A stretch of DNA of 64,000 bases from Blasia pusilla (GCA_050084515.1 CM114271.1:5208001-5272000); one strand, 5' to 3'. Positions 36,559 to 49,478 are shown, counted from the stretch's first letter. The notes: a model not told the origin generated them from the letters alone. A program made the numbers and translations.

Positions 36559-37290
36559 ATGTTGTTACAACTGTTGTCGAACATGAAGTATGAGTCTGAA
36601 AATGCAAGCATTCCTTTTGAGGATTGGATTCATCTTGCTATTATCCAAGATGCCATAACCCATAAAGGAGTAGTCGATCCTCAAGCCCTTTCCTTGTCAA
36701 TTCCTCCTAATGCCAAATCGCTTTCTCATAAGAGTATGAAAGCTTATGGAAGCCACTACAGGGTAAAAGGAGTAAATGGCTCCAATGAGTTTATAACCTA
36801 CGATAGTGGTATAGGGGTGGTCTTTCTTGATGAAAAGTCTCATCAGAATTGTGCATATTCTTATGATGGGGTGTTAGTGGACATATTGTCCCTTGATTAC
36901 AATATGGTGGATTAGCCCATTGTTTTGATGAGAGGGAGGTGGGTAAGGGCATATTGGAACTCACGACATGATTCCATGAAGTTGGACAAAGTGGGATTCT
37001 TACTGGCTAATATGAGATCATGTGAACCTCTAAACCATGCTCTGTTTGTCTTTCTATCCCAAGTGGAGCAGGTTTTTTATGGAGAGAGTCATGAGGGTGG
37101 TGGATGGAAAGTAGTCATGAAGAAAAAGGCCAGTTCGTGCAGAGTTGTATTTGAGGAGATAGACTCTCCACAGGGTTGTTGTAATAACTTCCTTGACCTC
37201 CATGTTCTAATAATTGATCCTAAATCCCTACCTACACTCAACACAATGGGAGCTCAAGTTTTAAGTGAGGCAGAATTAGTCACTGCTTGA
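36559..37290 (+). pseudogene. CACTA TNP2-like transposase, C-terminal region
   Basis: Two in-frame ORFs (36559-36915, 36925-37290) are separated by a TAG. The blocks DGVLVDILSLDY, RGRWVRAYWN, VGFLLANMRS, FVFLSQVEQVFYGES and GWKVVMKKK match the domain at the end of plant En/Spm TNP2 proteins (DUF4216-like: short region ending in a Q-x-FY motif and a GW.VV strand). This part lies after the catalytic domain; the catalytic DDE/D part is not visible upstream. Decayed by at least one stop. Confidence 0.7.
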
Positions 37291-38588
37291 GTACATGTTC
37301 AGGAAGTGCATGTTGTTCATGTATTTGATGTAGGATTAGGCTCAGATGAATGCTCTACATCAAATTCTGACAACTCAAATTAGAGTTGAGTAAAATATGG
37401 TCAACTAGGAGTAGGTGCTTTTAGTAATATATGGGAGTAATTGGAAGCCCAAAAAATACATATGATCTCATATTTTATTACTTGATTCAGAATGATGGAG
37501 GTCATGATTGTTTATACCTGAGACAATGGTAGTTTTAGTTCATTAGTGTTCCATATTCTTGTTGAGTCGCGGCTATTGGCTCCCCTTAGAGTTTTTGGGC
37601 TTTGTTGGATCAGATGTTTTTACTAAGCATTTGTTTGATGTAGGGGTCTCCATGCTGGTGCTTATGTGCTATGTAACTTGTCGTAGCACAAAATTGTTCA
37701 TTGGAGAAAATAGCACTTACTGCCGATATTTGTGTTTTTGTAATTGTCATTCCTTTTTGGATTCTTAAGAGCAAAGACGGCATGTTTTTGAATTGACATG
37801 AGTGATGGTGAGTGGGGATTAAATCCCACTTGTTTCGGGGGCATTATAGATGATCTTCACATAAATAATCCTTGCACTTTTGGTAGTGGAACCAAGGTAA
37901 ACACAGACCATCCGACATCCCCTAACTTATACGAGGAAAAAAGGAATTGTAGAGTGAAGTTGAGAAAAGAAAAAGAAGCTCTTTTATTTGCAGGAGTAAG
38001 GGATTTGTAAGCAACATGCCTTGCCTCTCACTTGATTCTTTTCTTTTTACTGTGTTCTTTGACTTTCTTGTTGATGTCCACAATTAAGATTGTACTATAG
38101 GTTGTTGAGTAAATGGTTCAGACTCATTGGCTTTCATGTTCATTTCATAGGTTTAGGCGGCCAAGGATTCGTAGGCATTGTAAGCCTATCAAAGGTATGT
38201 AGGTTGATCTTCCCCCAAGGCGGAGTGCCCGATTACAAGGAAAGGAAACCTTGAAAAGTCAAACCGTCGAGGTAGTATTGGATAAAGAGAGATCAACTAG
38301 CAGCAAAAACTATAATCTCTGTTGTGAGATGGATCATTCAATGTCTAAATCTGACGAGGAGGCGTGGTTAGAGGACGAGAGGGTAAGTGGACTCTTTATG
38401 ATTCATCATCTTCCCTCTCTTAAATTTAATTGATACTATTCTCTGGTTTGTAAATTAAGTTTTGATTTGAAGTAACTTGGTAGTTTTGATGGTGTGTTGA
38501 GTAGCCAGGGAAAAATGAGCAAGATGCAAATCCACCAATCTATACGCTGCCCTTGCAATGACCGGTATCATCAGCGGTGGATCAAAGG

Positions 38589-38758
<170 letters not shown>

Positions 38759-39599
38759 GTTTTTGGAGTGTAGTCATTGGAAGGGACTCCATCACATACC
38801 ACCTTGCAAATGCAACCATATCCTTAGCCACCATAGTCACAGAATCAGATGCCATGGTGGCTTCCAATGATGATGAAATCACCAATAACATTTGATAATC
38901 AATTCCAACAACAATGGCCTACCTCTGGGAAAACTTCTCACCCTAGCCCCCTTACTTGGGTGAGTTTGCAGCCATGTGATCCATAATAATTGTTGTCATG
39001 TTTACATGAATACCATGAGACAATTCAAATTTAAGGAGACTATGTTGTTTTGTGTTTGCCAGGAAGGAGGGCCATTCCCACCACCACCTCCACCTCCATC
39101 TCGTTCCTCCGGGGTTGAAGATGATCAACTATATTGTAGTAGATCCCAATCGTGTGTAACCCAAAGCCCAACAGAAAATGTGACTTCTTAACAAGGTTGA
39201 AGTGTAGGTATGCATCATTGGTCCTTATTGTGTTTAAGTTTCATATTTTTTTACATTCTGGTTTGATGATAATGTTCAGCATGAATTATAGGTTCCCTAC
39301 CACCTCTAAATGTTTTGGAAATTATTCTTTCAGGAGAAAGGAGGAGTAGGTCCAAGCGTGACTTATGGAAGCGTGATCTGTCAATCCGCAAAGAGCAGAA
39401 TCTGAAGCCTAGATGTGAATTGCTACCAAGTGGCCATCCGAACACCAAGGTACCATGCTATGAGCCTTGGCTGAATTAATTGAAGGTATGGGTGAGGAGG
39501 TACCTGGACTTGTCATACATTGAGATTAGTAAGCCCAGCTTAGTGAGCATGGCAATCATCTAACATCACACACTTGAGGCATACACGTATGTGGATGCA

Positions 39600-39860
39600 T
39601 AAACTCTCTCCCTCAAGTATATGAGGAAAAAAATTGCTCAACTCTTGAAAATAGAGAGGTCCACTATTAAGAATTATTAGATCATCCATGGGGCTCACCA
39701 TGCAGTCTCATGTCACCCTGATACCAATGAAGAGTCATGGGCCAGATTGGTAGATTATTGGCTCTCAGAGGAGGGCAAGATGAAAGCAAAAAAGATGGCA
39801 AGAGCAAGATCGAAAGTCCAAAATCTAAATTATACTGGACATGCAAGTCTAGATGTAAGT
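39600..39860 (+). pseudogene. CACTA second ORF, Transposase_24-like remnant
   Basis: Plus-strand reading gives KYMRKKIAQLLKIERSTIKNY, a stop, then SWARLVDYWLSEEGKMKAKKMARARSK and YTGHASLD. This follows the pattern of the Ptta/En/Spm plant transposase family (W..L..YW.S.., Lys-rich helix, then N..H..G). The family is usually the accessory ORF of CACTA elements. Intron-like gaps and stops separate it from neighbours. Confidence 0.5.
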
Positions 39861-40329
39861 TGACTTGGGTGATTCACAGCCTATGTATCTAATTCAATCT
39901 TTTGATGTTTTGTCTTACTTCAATAGAATACATGTAGATGAATGTATGTAATCTAGGATCTTGGAAAAATATGTTGCTTTGTGGTTGTGGATGAGGGTCT
40001 AATCTATCTTGATATAATCTGGTTCTCTAGTTCTTTTTCTCCTTGAAGCTCAGATTGGTAATTAGGTAGTCATGAAAATATGCACAAGTATCCCAAGGTC
40101 CTACGAAAGGATTGATGGCAACAAAAATCGAAGGAGGGGAACAAGATGACATCCCCAAACAATAAAGAGTTACACAATTGAGCTTTCTGCTGTAAGTGTA
40201 TTCTTCAATGATATAATTGTCTAGATCTTCAATGAGCAAGTATAAAGTGGGTTAAACTTTGCAGATCTGATTTCCTTTGTCTAAGTATACTTTGGAACCT
40301 TATGTAATTAAATTCTTACTTGTCAAAGT

Positions 40330-40560
40330 GTGGAATCTAGGGTTACCATCCAATTGGAAGAGGTCGAGAAGAAGTGGAGTGCATATTTGGATGAGGTGAA
40401 GTTGCAAATGGAGAGACAAAACAAGACACTAGGAGCACTCATGGATATGGTATCTAAACTTGCTTCACGCAATGCATCTAGTGCATCCAAGCCAATTATC
40501 AAAAATTTAGTTGTAGGATTAACTTCATCCTCTAATGGAGATCCTAAATCATGTAAGCTA
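40330..40560 (+). pseudogene. CACTA accessory ORF, coiled-coil segment
   Basis: About 60 residues (VTIQLEEVEKKWSAYLDEVK...ERQNKTLGALMDMVSKLAS) with heptad-like hydrophobics, ending at a possible GT donor. Coiled coils at this position are common in plant Transposase_24-type ORFs. Function inferred from position only. Confidence 0.4.
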
Positions 40561-41597
40561 AGATTCTGCTTTTCTTTGTGCTTTGAACTATTCATTCTTA
40601 GTTGCATGTTCTTTGAATGTAGAATATTACTCTTACATAGATTTTTGTGCTCTTTTGCTCTAACCAAGATTATGAAATATAACACAAATACCATGAACAT
40701 CATTTTGCCCAAGTGTTTTCATACTAGCTTTCAAACTTTGTCATATTGGTTCTATGCTACTAACTCTGGAATTATATGTGATCGATACACGAAAAGAAAA
40801 GATTGACTCTCTGCCAAATACTAATGCAGAAGTAGTGGCCGGGGCAAGAGTGTGGGTTCAACTCATAGTGAAGATCAAGGCACTACACATTCCACACGTA
40901 AGGAGTTCAATTCACACTCCATTCCTACGTGTACAATTCAGTTCAGACTAAAATTCTGTTTACTGTCATAACCTAGGCAAGATGAATTTTAAACTCATTG
41001 GTGCCTTTCTTTATACTCTCATTCAGAAACTCCAAAGAATATCCATCGGAGGAGTTCAGCAGAAAGTGGTCAATATGAGACTCCACACCCTAACCGTAAG
41101 GAAAATCGTTTATCTCTTGCTAGCTAGGGGTTGTCAATTTAAACTTTCTTGCATGATAGATTTTTTTATGATGATAAGACAAACATTCATCTAATAGAAG
41201 CTTTCCTTGTTGATCATATTTTTGTGCAAAGACAATGTAAGTGTGGAGAGCAAAGAAAAGTCTCCTTAAAAAAAAAGAGAAAATCAAGGCTACAACCTCA
41301 TGCAGCAAATGAGCAAGAAAGAGTTCAGGCTCTTCAAAAAAACATACCAAATTAAGCTATTCACTTCCATATAAATTGGCTTATACGATCTCTTCTTTTA
41401 CCTATGTCACTAATATATAACGGTGTGGACAACTATGTGATTGTGTAGGACTTATGAGATTTTCGCACATTATGCCAAAATGGGGATGGTGATTCAGGAA
41501 GGTAAATTGGTCCGTACTTCAGTTTTTCCCTATAGCACATAAACACCATCTATGTATTGTGGGAAACTTACCTTGAATTGTCTTTATTTTATTGTAG

Positions 41598-41801
41598 TTG
41601 GAGATTGGAGATAATGTCCTACTCACTAAACCAAAGTTGAGTGGGACAATCCTTGGAGCTGGATTTATTTCAGGCTTTGGTGGGAAGGAGAAATTTCATG
41701 GCAAAAATATCTTGTTGGGAATGGTACGGGTGGATTTGAAGGATGTTTATGATCTAGATCATCCCTTGTGGACACTCAATTTGGTTCATAATCCTCCATA
41801 G
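41598..41801 (+). pseudogene. CACTA accessory ORF, terminal exon remnant
   Basis: 67 residues (GDNVLLTKPKLSGTILGAGFIS...GMVRVDLKDVYDLDHPLW) resemble the short beta-rich domain that closes many Transposase_24 proteins (V.L......VA.G.v......G..l......V.v..V). It begins after an acceptor-like TTTATTTTATTGTAG. Weak but consistent with the context. Confidence 0.35.
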
Positions 41802-42479
41802 ATGACCTTTTCTAATTCGCTTGGCTCAAGCATCCTCTGGCTAGAGATGCATACGAGGAAGGTGATCCAATAGGTGTTTTGTGTCATGAATATGAAGCTG
41901 GTTGAATTTAGACATGAAATTTCTCAGGTTTTGATTGCAGATTAAATGGTTAACATTCTGGCCGTATATAAGCATGTTAAGAAACTTAGCGATTCTTAAA
42001 AATGCTTGAACTTTGGGTTATGATCTCTTCATATCAAGTATTGATCTTACTTTTGTTGAGTAAATCTGCATTGCTTATGTATCACTCAAGATCATTTTCA
42101 GGTTTCTCTTTATGGGTTGTTATCCCTTGGTTATTATCAAGACTCAACTAGAATTATGTGTGAAACATCGTAATCCTTAATAGGAAGGGTGTAGTCTTTT
42201 GTATGAGTGTATGTTTTGAGTGCAACGCATTTTGATGTTCACATATTTTGCATATGGCTTACTTGATTATCCTAAAATATTTGCCATGTATAAGCATATT
42301 AAAAACTATGTGATTCCTACTCAGTCTTTTCTTGTAGTTCTGATCTCAATTCTGCTGAGTAAACTATTGCAATGACTCCAAGAGCACTTACTCAAAAGGT
42401 TGAACCTCCGTGACTACATCAATCATCATATATTATCAGGTGATCTAAGTATTTACTCTTAGTCATAGCCCATGACACA

Positions 42480-43355
42480 CAATCGTATTTCCAATGACTC
42501 ACACAGTCACTATGCTATGTGGATGTGGAGAATTTCTATGCTTTATTACAACTAGTGCCTCATGATTTAGGTTGTTATATTAGGGATGTCATTATTCATC
42601 GCTCAAGTGCTCTAGGAAATAGTTAGGAGAAGGTCTTTAGGATCTTTTTCCGGGTCAGTGAATGAATGTCTTGTAATGTGTTTTTTAGCCTTTTGACCAT
42701 TTGGGTCCCACGTGCTTGATCTATTTAAAGTAAGTAAAGTAACTATGTCATAACTATGAACAACTGGAGGACTAGTCAAGTCACATGAAAATGACTCATA
42801 CAAATACAAAAATGATTGACAATGATACATCGAGTCATTACGGATGACTGAATAATGACTCACCTTATCAATTATCAACACGATGATTGCAAAAAGGACT
42901 ACGAGAGTCATAAGGAACAAAACTAAATGGGTAGAAATTTGCAAGTAGAACTCAATCTTGATAGATAACTAAGCATGTCACATCATCTACTACATCAGAT
43001 ACGCTAGAGGATTGGCCTAATGACTCTTAGAGTCATATCATCAAAGTGGAAATTTTAGCATGCCACATGTTCCCCTCTTAGAGGATACAATATGATCAAA
43101 CCATTTTTTTGTAGTCCACGTTATGTGATGACGTGGCATCCGGTCCATATTCATCTTGATGACATGGCAGTCATGAAGCATGACTCCATGGATTCGTCAT
43201 ATACCAACATCCACATAAGCTAACCCTTCTAGTTGTAAGGATCATGACAGGTAAATGACTTGGCTCTTGTGTCTACATGAGTCATCAATCGTTTCTAGTT
43301 GTGGAATGATAGAAATGACTCAGATGAGTCATAAAAAAATTATTTTCTTCTAGTG
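42480..43355 (+). repeat. CACTA 3' subterminal repeats and terminus
   Basis: About ten copies of ATGACTC or its complement GAGTCAT in both orientations (for example 42792-42800, 42831-42837, 42856-42862, 43019-43034, 43278-43284, 43315-43332). They end in TTTTCTTCTAGTG. Such arrays bind the TNPA-type protein in En/Spm elements. The likely 3-bp target duplication cannot be tested because the other end is missing. Confidence 0.7.
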
Positions 43356-44659
43356 AATTGAGTTGTCCTCAGAAGACCAAGGGTAAGACTCCTACATATA
43401 AATTGCAGTATGATATTGAGATAAGCACGAATTTGAAGGAGATTCTTGAGGAGAGGATTTTGGATGCAAAAATAGAATTTTCTTTGAGGGAAGTCTTGGG
43501 GATAGCCAAACGTGACTCTTTTGTGACTCATATCACAAAAGAAGAAGACGAAGAGCTTGGCCAAGTTTTTGTGAAGAGACTTAACTTACAAGAAGAAGAG
43601 GCGAGAGTAGGAGAAGCTTTAACAAAACAAGGTGAAGAAAGGAAAAATGGTGATTACTATTCTCGATTCTATTGGGCGCGTACAATGACGGAGGCCAGAG
43701 TTCGACTTGGCTCTATCCAAGAGTCAATTTTGGTTCTTGTTGATCATGGTTCAGAAATCAACATCATGTCGCGTATACGATAAAGGGATATGGCCAATTG
43801 ATATGGAGCATGGATGGATACTATGTGCAGCTAACAATAAAAAAGGTGAACTCTATGATGCTTGTCCAACTATCAAAACCCGTATCGAAGATGTGTTGAT
43901 TGAGCAAAATTTCTTTGTTTAGAATGGATTTGCTTATCTTATGATTCTTGGGCAACCTAACATCACAACATCTAGAATGGAGACCAAAGTGATTGATGAT
44001 GGGTCTCATTATGCCAGTATTAGAAGTCAGGATGAAATGAGATCACTTCATAATCTTCATTCATTATTGTACGGGTAGGTCATGAAAGGAATAGGGAGAA
44101 AGTTGAGAGATGGTCCTATGAAGGTAGGGAAAGCGTTTTCTGATTTTTAGTTAGTATTCCAATAAAGCGGATTCCAATAGGATGCACAAGAAAGAAAGAG
44201 TCTTCCGCTAGTACACGAGGAAGAATCATACATGTTTAGTGTGGGTTTTCTCAATGTTTTTCTTCGTGGTCTAGTAGATTCCAAGTGATGAAAGAAATCA
44301 ATGAGAAGAAAAGATTATTTATGGAAAAAAGAAGAAGGGTTTGTTAAAATGTAAGGTTTTATTAGAAGAAGAGTTTAATAGTGGGATGTATGAAGAAGAA
44401 GGTTTTGGAGAGTCTTGAGGAGGTGTTCGCCCAAATCAACAACAATTCGTTGGGTACAAGGGTGATTACAACTCACTCGCGTGAGTTGTATCAAGAAATA
44501 GCAAGATTTATGGAAGGAGAAGATAGATATCGATCTTTGAAAAAAGGGGATTGGCACGAGTTTGAGGCAGAAGAACATCCCATGGAGGCACGAGTGCACA
44601 CCAAGTACAAGACGATGGCTAAGAAGGTGAAACAAATGGCTACTCAACTACTAGAGGGT
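43356..44659 (+). pseudogene. Gypsy copy F: gag-end, aspartic protease and linker remnant
   Basis: The plus strand reads TYKLQYDIEISTNLKEILEE and LREVLGIAKRD, then ARVRLGSIQES and the protease active site VLVDHGSEINIMS (about 43732-43770). After a frameshift come GIWPIDMEHGW, ACPTIKTRI, EQNFFV, LGQPNIT and METKVIDDGSHYA, a pattern of one widespread plant gypsy lineage. 44381-44655 holds the protease-RT linker (KYKTMAKKVKQMATQLLEG). It is a different lineage from the methyltransferase families. The left side is cut by the CACTA end, the right side by copy E. RT and integrase are not present in the window. Confidence 0.65.
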
Positions 44660-45174
44660 TGTCACATTTTTTAGGATAGATCGGTGAGATCTAGTAGATC
44701 GCCTTTGTGAGTAGTGGAGGACACGCTCACAAGGTCGAGGATGACCTTCTGAGGCTCCGGGAAACTTGAGAGAGTAGATTTCCCCTTTGTTTCGGCTCAT
44801 TTGGAGCCATATTGAGGAACTTACTATTTTAAGCAAGTTCTAATTTGAATAGATGATCGACTTTCTATTTTTGGTAAATGGCCCTTGACCTCTTACATCA
44901 GGTCAAGAGCCAAGGAGGTGACTTGGTAGCATAGGTTACCATGGAGAGAGCTTGGGAGAGGGGAGGGGTATACCTCAAGGAGAGAGAGCTTAAGAGCTTA
45001 TTCTCCCTTTGTTGAACCTCTTCGCATAAGGCGGCGGAGCTATGGTCTTGCTTGCCTTGTGTGTATACCCAAGCCTCTTATTAGGAGAGTGAGTTTGGTT
45101 TGACATTGACAGAGACATGTGAGAGTGCACACATGTGAGAACTATGGTGTTGTGAGAGAGATTGCATGTATTTT
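44660..45174 (+). repeat. A1 terminal repeat of element E/D
   Basis: About 515 bp matching A2 of copy B (6100-6613) across its whole length (AGGATAGATCGGTGAGATC, TTTCGGCTCATTTGGAGCC, GGCGGCGGAGCTATGG). No B-repeat sequence precedes or follows it; internal sequence starts directly. Confidence 0.85.
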
Positions 45175-45650
45175 ACAAAGAGAGAATGAGTGAGTGAGAG
45201 AGCTTCATGGGTGAGCTCGCTGGTTGCTTGATGTTTCGTGCAGGTTGGGGGACCGTGCTCCCCGCTTCATGGCTTATGGGAGTGCTTACCGAAGCAAGAG
45301 CCCTGCGAGTTTGCTGTTTTGCTTTGCTGATTTTTTGTACGGGAGAGTGGCACACGGAAGTGCTGGCCAATTTTCAATAGGAATTGAGTATGGGGGCAGA
45401 TTGCTCCATGCTGGTGCTCTCGAAAGCACTATGTAGCTTGCTGATTTGTGTTCTTATAGATTTTATACTTTCGTAGGGAGAAATCAGCGCGGAAGCGCAA
45501 CCAAATTTTGTGTAGGAGAGAGAGACGTTGGGCTTTACGACAGTCCCCGTTGGTTTTTACTGGAATGTTTGATTCAAAATATTTTTTGACGCTATTGTAG
45601 ATCATGAAGCTCTGCACGTTGTGCAACAAACGGTGTGCAATTTGGAGTTG
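45175..45650 (+). other. Leader of element E
   Basis: Non-coding between A1 and gag. No clear tRNA-derived primer-binding site adjoins A1. Confidence 0.4.
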
Positions 45651-46950
45651 CGAATTAAAAGTTATGTTCCACCCGTTTAGAGCATGGAACGGTATATTAC
45701 AGCATTTAGAGGGGGCACCCATGGACAATTACCATGAGTTCTCCCATAGATATGCCTAGGAGATTGAGGCATGATGACTCTACTATGACCCACACTATGT
45801 GTCATGGATGGAGCGATTCCCAGATGAGGAGGAGGAGTCAGGAGAGGCTACTTCCTTTTCCACTAGTGATGTTTTAGGAGGGGTCACTCGCACTGGAGCA
45901 GTTGCACCATCTAGTCGCGTTCGTCCCATGCTCAACCCCATGGTTGAGTTCTTCGCTGAGTTGAGGACGAGGGGATACGAATGGAGAAGTTACGGAGCAT
46001 CCACGACTTCCAAAGGTGTCCGGGTGAGAGTTTGCGTGAGGCTTACACTCGCTTGCACCGATTGATCAACGTCACTCAAGGGGTGATAGAGGCTTTGGCT
46101 ATCTAGTCATGGTACGCGATGCTGGACTGGACCTTGCGGACACGGGTGCGAGAGGGGGTGCTTCTTATGAACACCTCCTCTACTTTGAGAGATGTTTTTA
46201 GGACCTCCAAGAACATTGAGCACAACATGGCGAAGGAGAGCGCAACCACCATGGGTTCTGGGCGAGAGCAGTCATGATTGCCTGCGCCACGAATGCAACA
46301 ACGTGGACTCCGAGATAGGTCAACTGTGGCACCACAAGCTCAAGGAGAATACTAGGAGGCCGTGCCACAAAGACTTGCACCTTCATATGCGGCTCAACAA
46401 TAGTTGCCTACGATTACTTGTTGGTCATATGGTGGAGCCCACCATCAGCATGATTGCACTCGTGAGGATCCAGGACGTGTGCCTCAGCATGGAGGAGGAG
46501 ATGGCGCTATTCCAAGAGGTTATCAATGTGACTATTGTGAGAGGTATGGTCACATAGGCGCCAAGTGTTTCAGTTTACACCTTGAGTTACCTCCATACCG
46601 AGGGCCAAAGAGGGCACCAGAGCGAGTAGCGGGTCCGGATGGGGCTAGAGATCGTGCACCTGGTGGTCGTGTGGGGGGACAAGGAGCTGGAGTTTCCCGA
46701 TAGGGTGGTGGAGGTGCCCGTGGATGAGGTGAGGTCCCACCACCTGGACGCATCAAGGGGAATGCTAGGCGCGAGGCTGGGATGGTTGCTCAGAAACATC
46801 AGCTACAGGAGCAGATTGCCGCTATGGCATTGAGGTTACCCGATGCTGGATCCATGGCATCGACATCATATGGAGCAGACAGAGATATGGAGGATCTTGG
46901 TGGGATGTGTGGGGTTGCCTAGATGGAGGCCGCCGCAATTGTGATGCATG
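45650..46950 (+). pseudogene. Element E gag remnant with CCHC knuckle
   Basis: The frame reads VMFHPFRAWNGILQHLEGAPMDNYHEF, parallel to the WKGLFQHLEGP...DDYHEF block of copies A and C. Then comes YYDPHYVSWMERF and a second capsid-like block, NPMVEFFAELRTRGYEW. The knuckle CDYCERYGHIGAKC (46527-46568) has a complete CX2CX4HX4C set. Stops and frame changes are frequent (for example near 45763, 45776, 46105). The Arg/Gly-rich tail after the knuckle is less regular than in family 2. Confidence 0.7.
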
Positions 46951-47111
46951 GAGTAGCTGCAGAGTCGGATCCACAACGAGGGGAAGCCAGGAAATAGACT
47001 AGGCTTCCTCCGTCTTTCACGTTGTCGAAGGTGATGAGGATCCCATCGATGGGTCCTGATCAGAGTTCCCGGAGAGTTGGTAATGTTATTGCTGTGTAGG
47101 CACGGAGGGCA

Positions 47112-47987
47112 ATGGGAGAAACAAGTGTGATGACTCCTATTGTTGATGCTCAAAAAGAGCACATGTCGAGTACGATGTTGGGGGCGGCCACGATGGTGTA
47201 CCGTGCTCCGCTATTTTTTGCTTCCGATTTTATGACATTGGGAGGTACACCTGCCGAGGTATTCCGGTTGGCCGCTATGCTATGTGAGTGTGGAGTTGGA
47301 GTTCTTGTATCACGTTTCGAGGTGATTGCAGAGGAGGTGATGGGCCTGCCCTTGGAGCTGATGCTAGGGCCATCCACGTCAGATTCATGGCAGGTTACAG
47401 CTGCTAGGATGGCAGAGATGCCTGCTAGACTCGCGGTAGAGCATGCCATGGCTTCTCTTGGTGTTGTGTTGATGGATAACCAGGGAGAGGTCTTCCAATT
47501 AGTGAGTCCCGTAGGTAGAGCTTTTAGTCCGCATCGCGTCTTGTTGGATTCAGGAGCGCAATCCCTAATGTTGGGGAAAGCATCATTCAGAGGATAGGGC
47601 TTGACGAGAGCCGATGTGGAGCGTTGTCCATTCCGGATACAGACATCCTTGGGTGGAGCGAGTACCACACAGTATATCACCCGACAGGAGGTTGTGGTGA
47701 GGATTCTTCGGGGACATCCTACAGATGAGTCCGTGGTGCGAGCCAAGGCGATAGTGACAGATGCAAAATCCTATGACGTCTTGGTTGGTGGAGTAGTGTT
47801 ATACCCGATGGGGTTTTCCTTGGATTATTGGGAGGAGTTAGCGTCCTACAGACCAGGATGGCAGTCAGGTGATGGGCGCCTTAGCTCATTACCCGTTCGA
47901 TTCACAAGTGTAGTGATCGAGCAACGGCCAGGAGAGATGGCGACCTTAGCAACATTTTTCCAATCAAATTGGACTCTTACCTCATGA
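47112..47987 (+). pseudogene. Element E aspartic protease region
   Basis: The retroviral-type active site RVLLDSGAQSLMLGKA lies at about 47536-47583, with TAG shortly after (47595-47597). The same frame continues PCFRIQTSLGGA-type sequence (RCPFRIQTSLGGAS), YDVLVGGVVLYPMGF and SYRPGWQSGDGR, all shared with copy C. The protease would mature the polyprotein. A frameshift near 47970 precedes the methyltransferase part. Confidence 0.75.
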
Positions 47988-48892
47988 GAACTTCTCGGGG
48001 AGGTTTGTTATTTGGAGCATTTAGCAGTGCCATCACTTGGCCTAGTGATTTGATTGAGGGACATGTCCATGAAGTGGATACTCCCCTTCCTGATATTTCT
48101 CTGCAGAGGAGTGTAATGGTAGCCACATCAATCTGTGGAGGAGAGGTGCCGCTTTGGGGCTCAACTAAAGAGCTTCCACCCTTAGCCACTGAGCATGTGC
48201 AGACCGCGTGGAGCGAGATGCTTGCACCAGAGTGTGACAAATCAGAGGAACCCCAAGTAGGCAAGAGTGCTGCTATGACCCCTTTGGACACCACCCCGAT
48301 TATGTGGTGCATCCTAGAGAAGGGTATTCGCGTGTTGGATCTCTTTGGAGGGATCAACATTGGGTTAGCTGCTATTTTGCAGGCTAGAGTGCGCGTGCAA
48401 CAGTATCTATATGTGGAGATTGATGATGTTGCGAGGTGCCCTTCACTTCACCATGTGGCGCAGTTACATATCCATTTTTTTTTACTTGTTTTCTGCGTCC
48501 GCCATTCACGGTTACCAAAGTTCCCTACCGAGGGACATTTCATTGTCGGGGGCGCAGGACTTGGAGCGGAAAGGGACCATAGACTTGGTCATTTCTGGTT
48601 GGCCATGTCAGGGCCAATCGAGTGCTGGACGGGGTAGCGGATTAGCTGACTCTCGATCCAAGTTGTTCAAGGAGATGATGCGGATCTTGAACATTTGCTG
48701 GAGCATCAGTCTCATCTTCTAACATACATTCTATAGAGTATATACCAATTTTGGGCGATTTGAGGTCCCGTGTGGTGACAAGTGCACATCAAGTGCGCGC
48801 ATGGATTGGCTTGGCAATTTTGTTGGATGCGGCCATTGTGGGCTCACAAGCATATCGCCGACATCTTTGGTGGACCAACTTGGTACCACACA
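47969..48892 (+). pseudogene. Element E cytosine methyltransferase domain, N-terminal two thirds
   Basis: Motif I reads RVLDLFGGINIGLAAILQA, the S-adenosylmethionine-binding FxGxG-like loop (about 48327-48385). YLYVEIDD follows as the motif II acidic residue. After a frameshift near 48440 comes SGAQDLERKGTIDLVISGWPCQGQSSAGRG, with motif IV Pro-Cys-Gln (about 48600-48611) intact. SKLFKEMMRIL follows. Motif VI is degraded (ESIY preceded by a stop in place of ENVP). Motif VIII is present as AYRRHLWWTN (48852-48881). The Gln codons that are stops in copy C are CAG here. The domain is cut by copy C. Confidence 0.82.
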
Positions 48893-48897
48893 AGGTG
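48893..48897. repeat. Target-site duplication of copy C, left
   Basis: AGGTG, repeated at 58684-58688. The boundary is ambiguous by one base (GGTG also fits). Five bp is the usual Ty3/gypsy length. Confidence 0.8.
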
Positions 48898-49003
48898 TGT
48901 CGTGCGAATCCACATCGTCATACAACATACATTGCTGACATACCATACTCACATACATACATAACATAGACGAGAGCATCCACAAACACAAGTGTACCAC
49001 AAC
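48898..49003 (-). repeat. B2 repeat, 3' end of copy C
   Basis: In element orientation it runs GTTGTGGTACACTTGTG to GATTCGCACGACA. It duplicates B1 (49357-49464) with two substitutions and a 2-nt indel, and is flanked outside by the target duplication. Confidence 0.88.
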
Positions 49004-49356
49004 AGAAATCCGTGAAAGACCTACTGTCATAAAACACGTATACAATCACATACAATCGAGCCAAACCTACTCCACGATGGGAGAATCTAGGTCGAAGCTT
49101 GCGAGAAACACCATAGCCAAGAGCTCTACTCACTACCAAGGCTAACTCCCAACGCAACAGGCTCAACTCAAAGAACTGACTGTTCTTTGAGTGCACTCCA
49201 CCTTATATCCTCCAACCTAAGAGCGGTCCCTACTGGGAAAGTCAACCCCCAACCCTATGTATGAAACCGCATCTCTACCAAGCCACTACGATCCTACATA
49301 AGGAATGGCCTCTACTAGCACACTATACTCTACGACATAATCCGTATGGTCATGAC
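49004..49356 (-). repeat. A2 repeat of copy C, with TATA-like motif
   Basis: 353 bp matching A1 (58318-58683), apart from a short insertion in A1. In element orientation it carries GGATATAAGGTGG (49199-49213), a likely promoter in the A1 copy. It also has a hairpin with arms CTCAAAGAAC and GTTCTTTGAG (about 49167-49191). Confidence 0.88.
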
Positions 49357-49464
49357 GGTCGTATGCGAATCCACATCGTCATACAACATACATCGCTGAC
49401 ATACCATACTCACATACATACATAACATAGATGAGAGCATCCACAAACACAAGTGTACCACAAC
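49357..49464 (-). repeat. B1 repeat of copy C
   Basis: 108 bp between the polypurine tract and A2. Confidence 0.88.
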
Positions 49465-49478
49465 TCGCCCCCCTAACT
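49465..49478 (-). other. Polypurine tract of copy C
   Basis: In element orientation AGTTAGGGGGGCGA, the same as in copy B although the following repeats differ, so it is under functional constraint. Confidence 0.65.

Larger units (their letters stand above)
44660..48892 (+). mobile_element. Family 1 methyltransferase retroelement E/D, left part (E)
   Basis: Starts TGTCACATTTTTTAGG with A1, then leader, gag, protease and the first two thirds of the methyltransferase. It is interrupted after PHK in the motif VIII region by copy C. The missing continuation, LRRAYARV, begins at 58689, and joining the two across one copy of AGGTG keeps the frame. E and D are therefore one element. It appears inserted in gypsy copy F. 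Confidence 0.9.

Noticed and set aside
48898-49464. Conventional LTR made of B1+A2 or A2+B2
   Set aside because: The 5' end has A only and the target duplication encloses A1 to B2; neither LTR model explains both ends.
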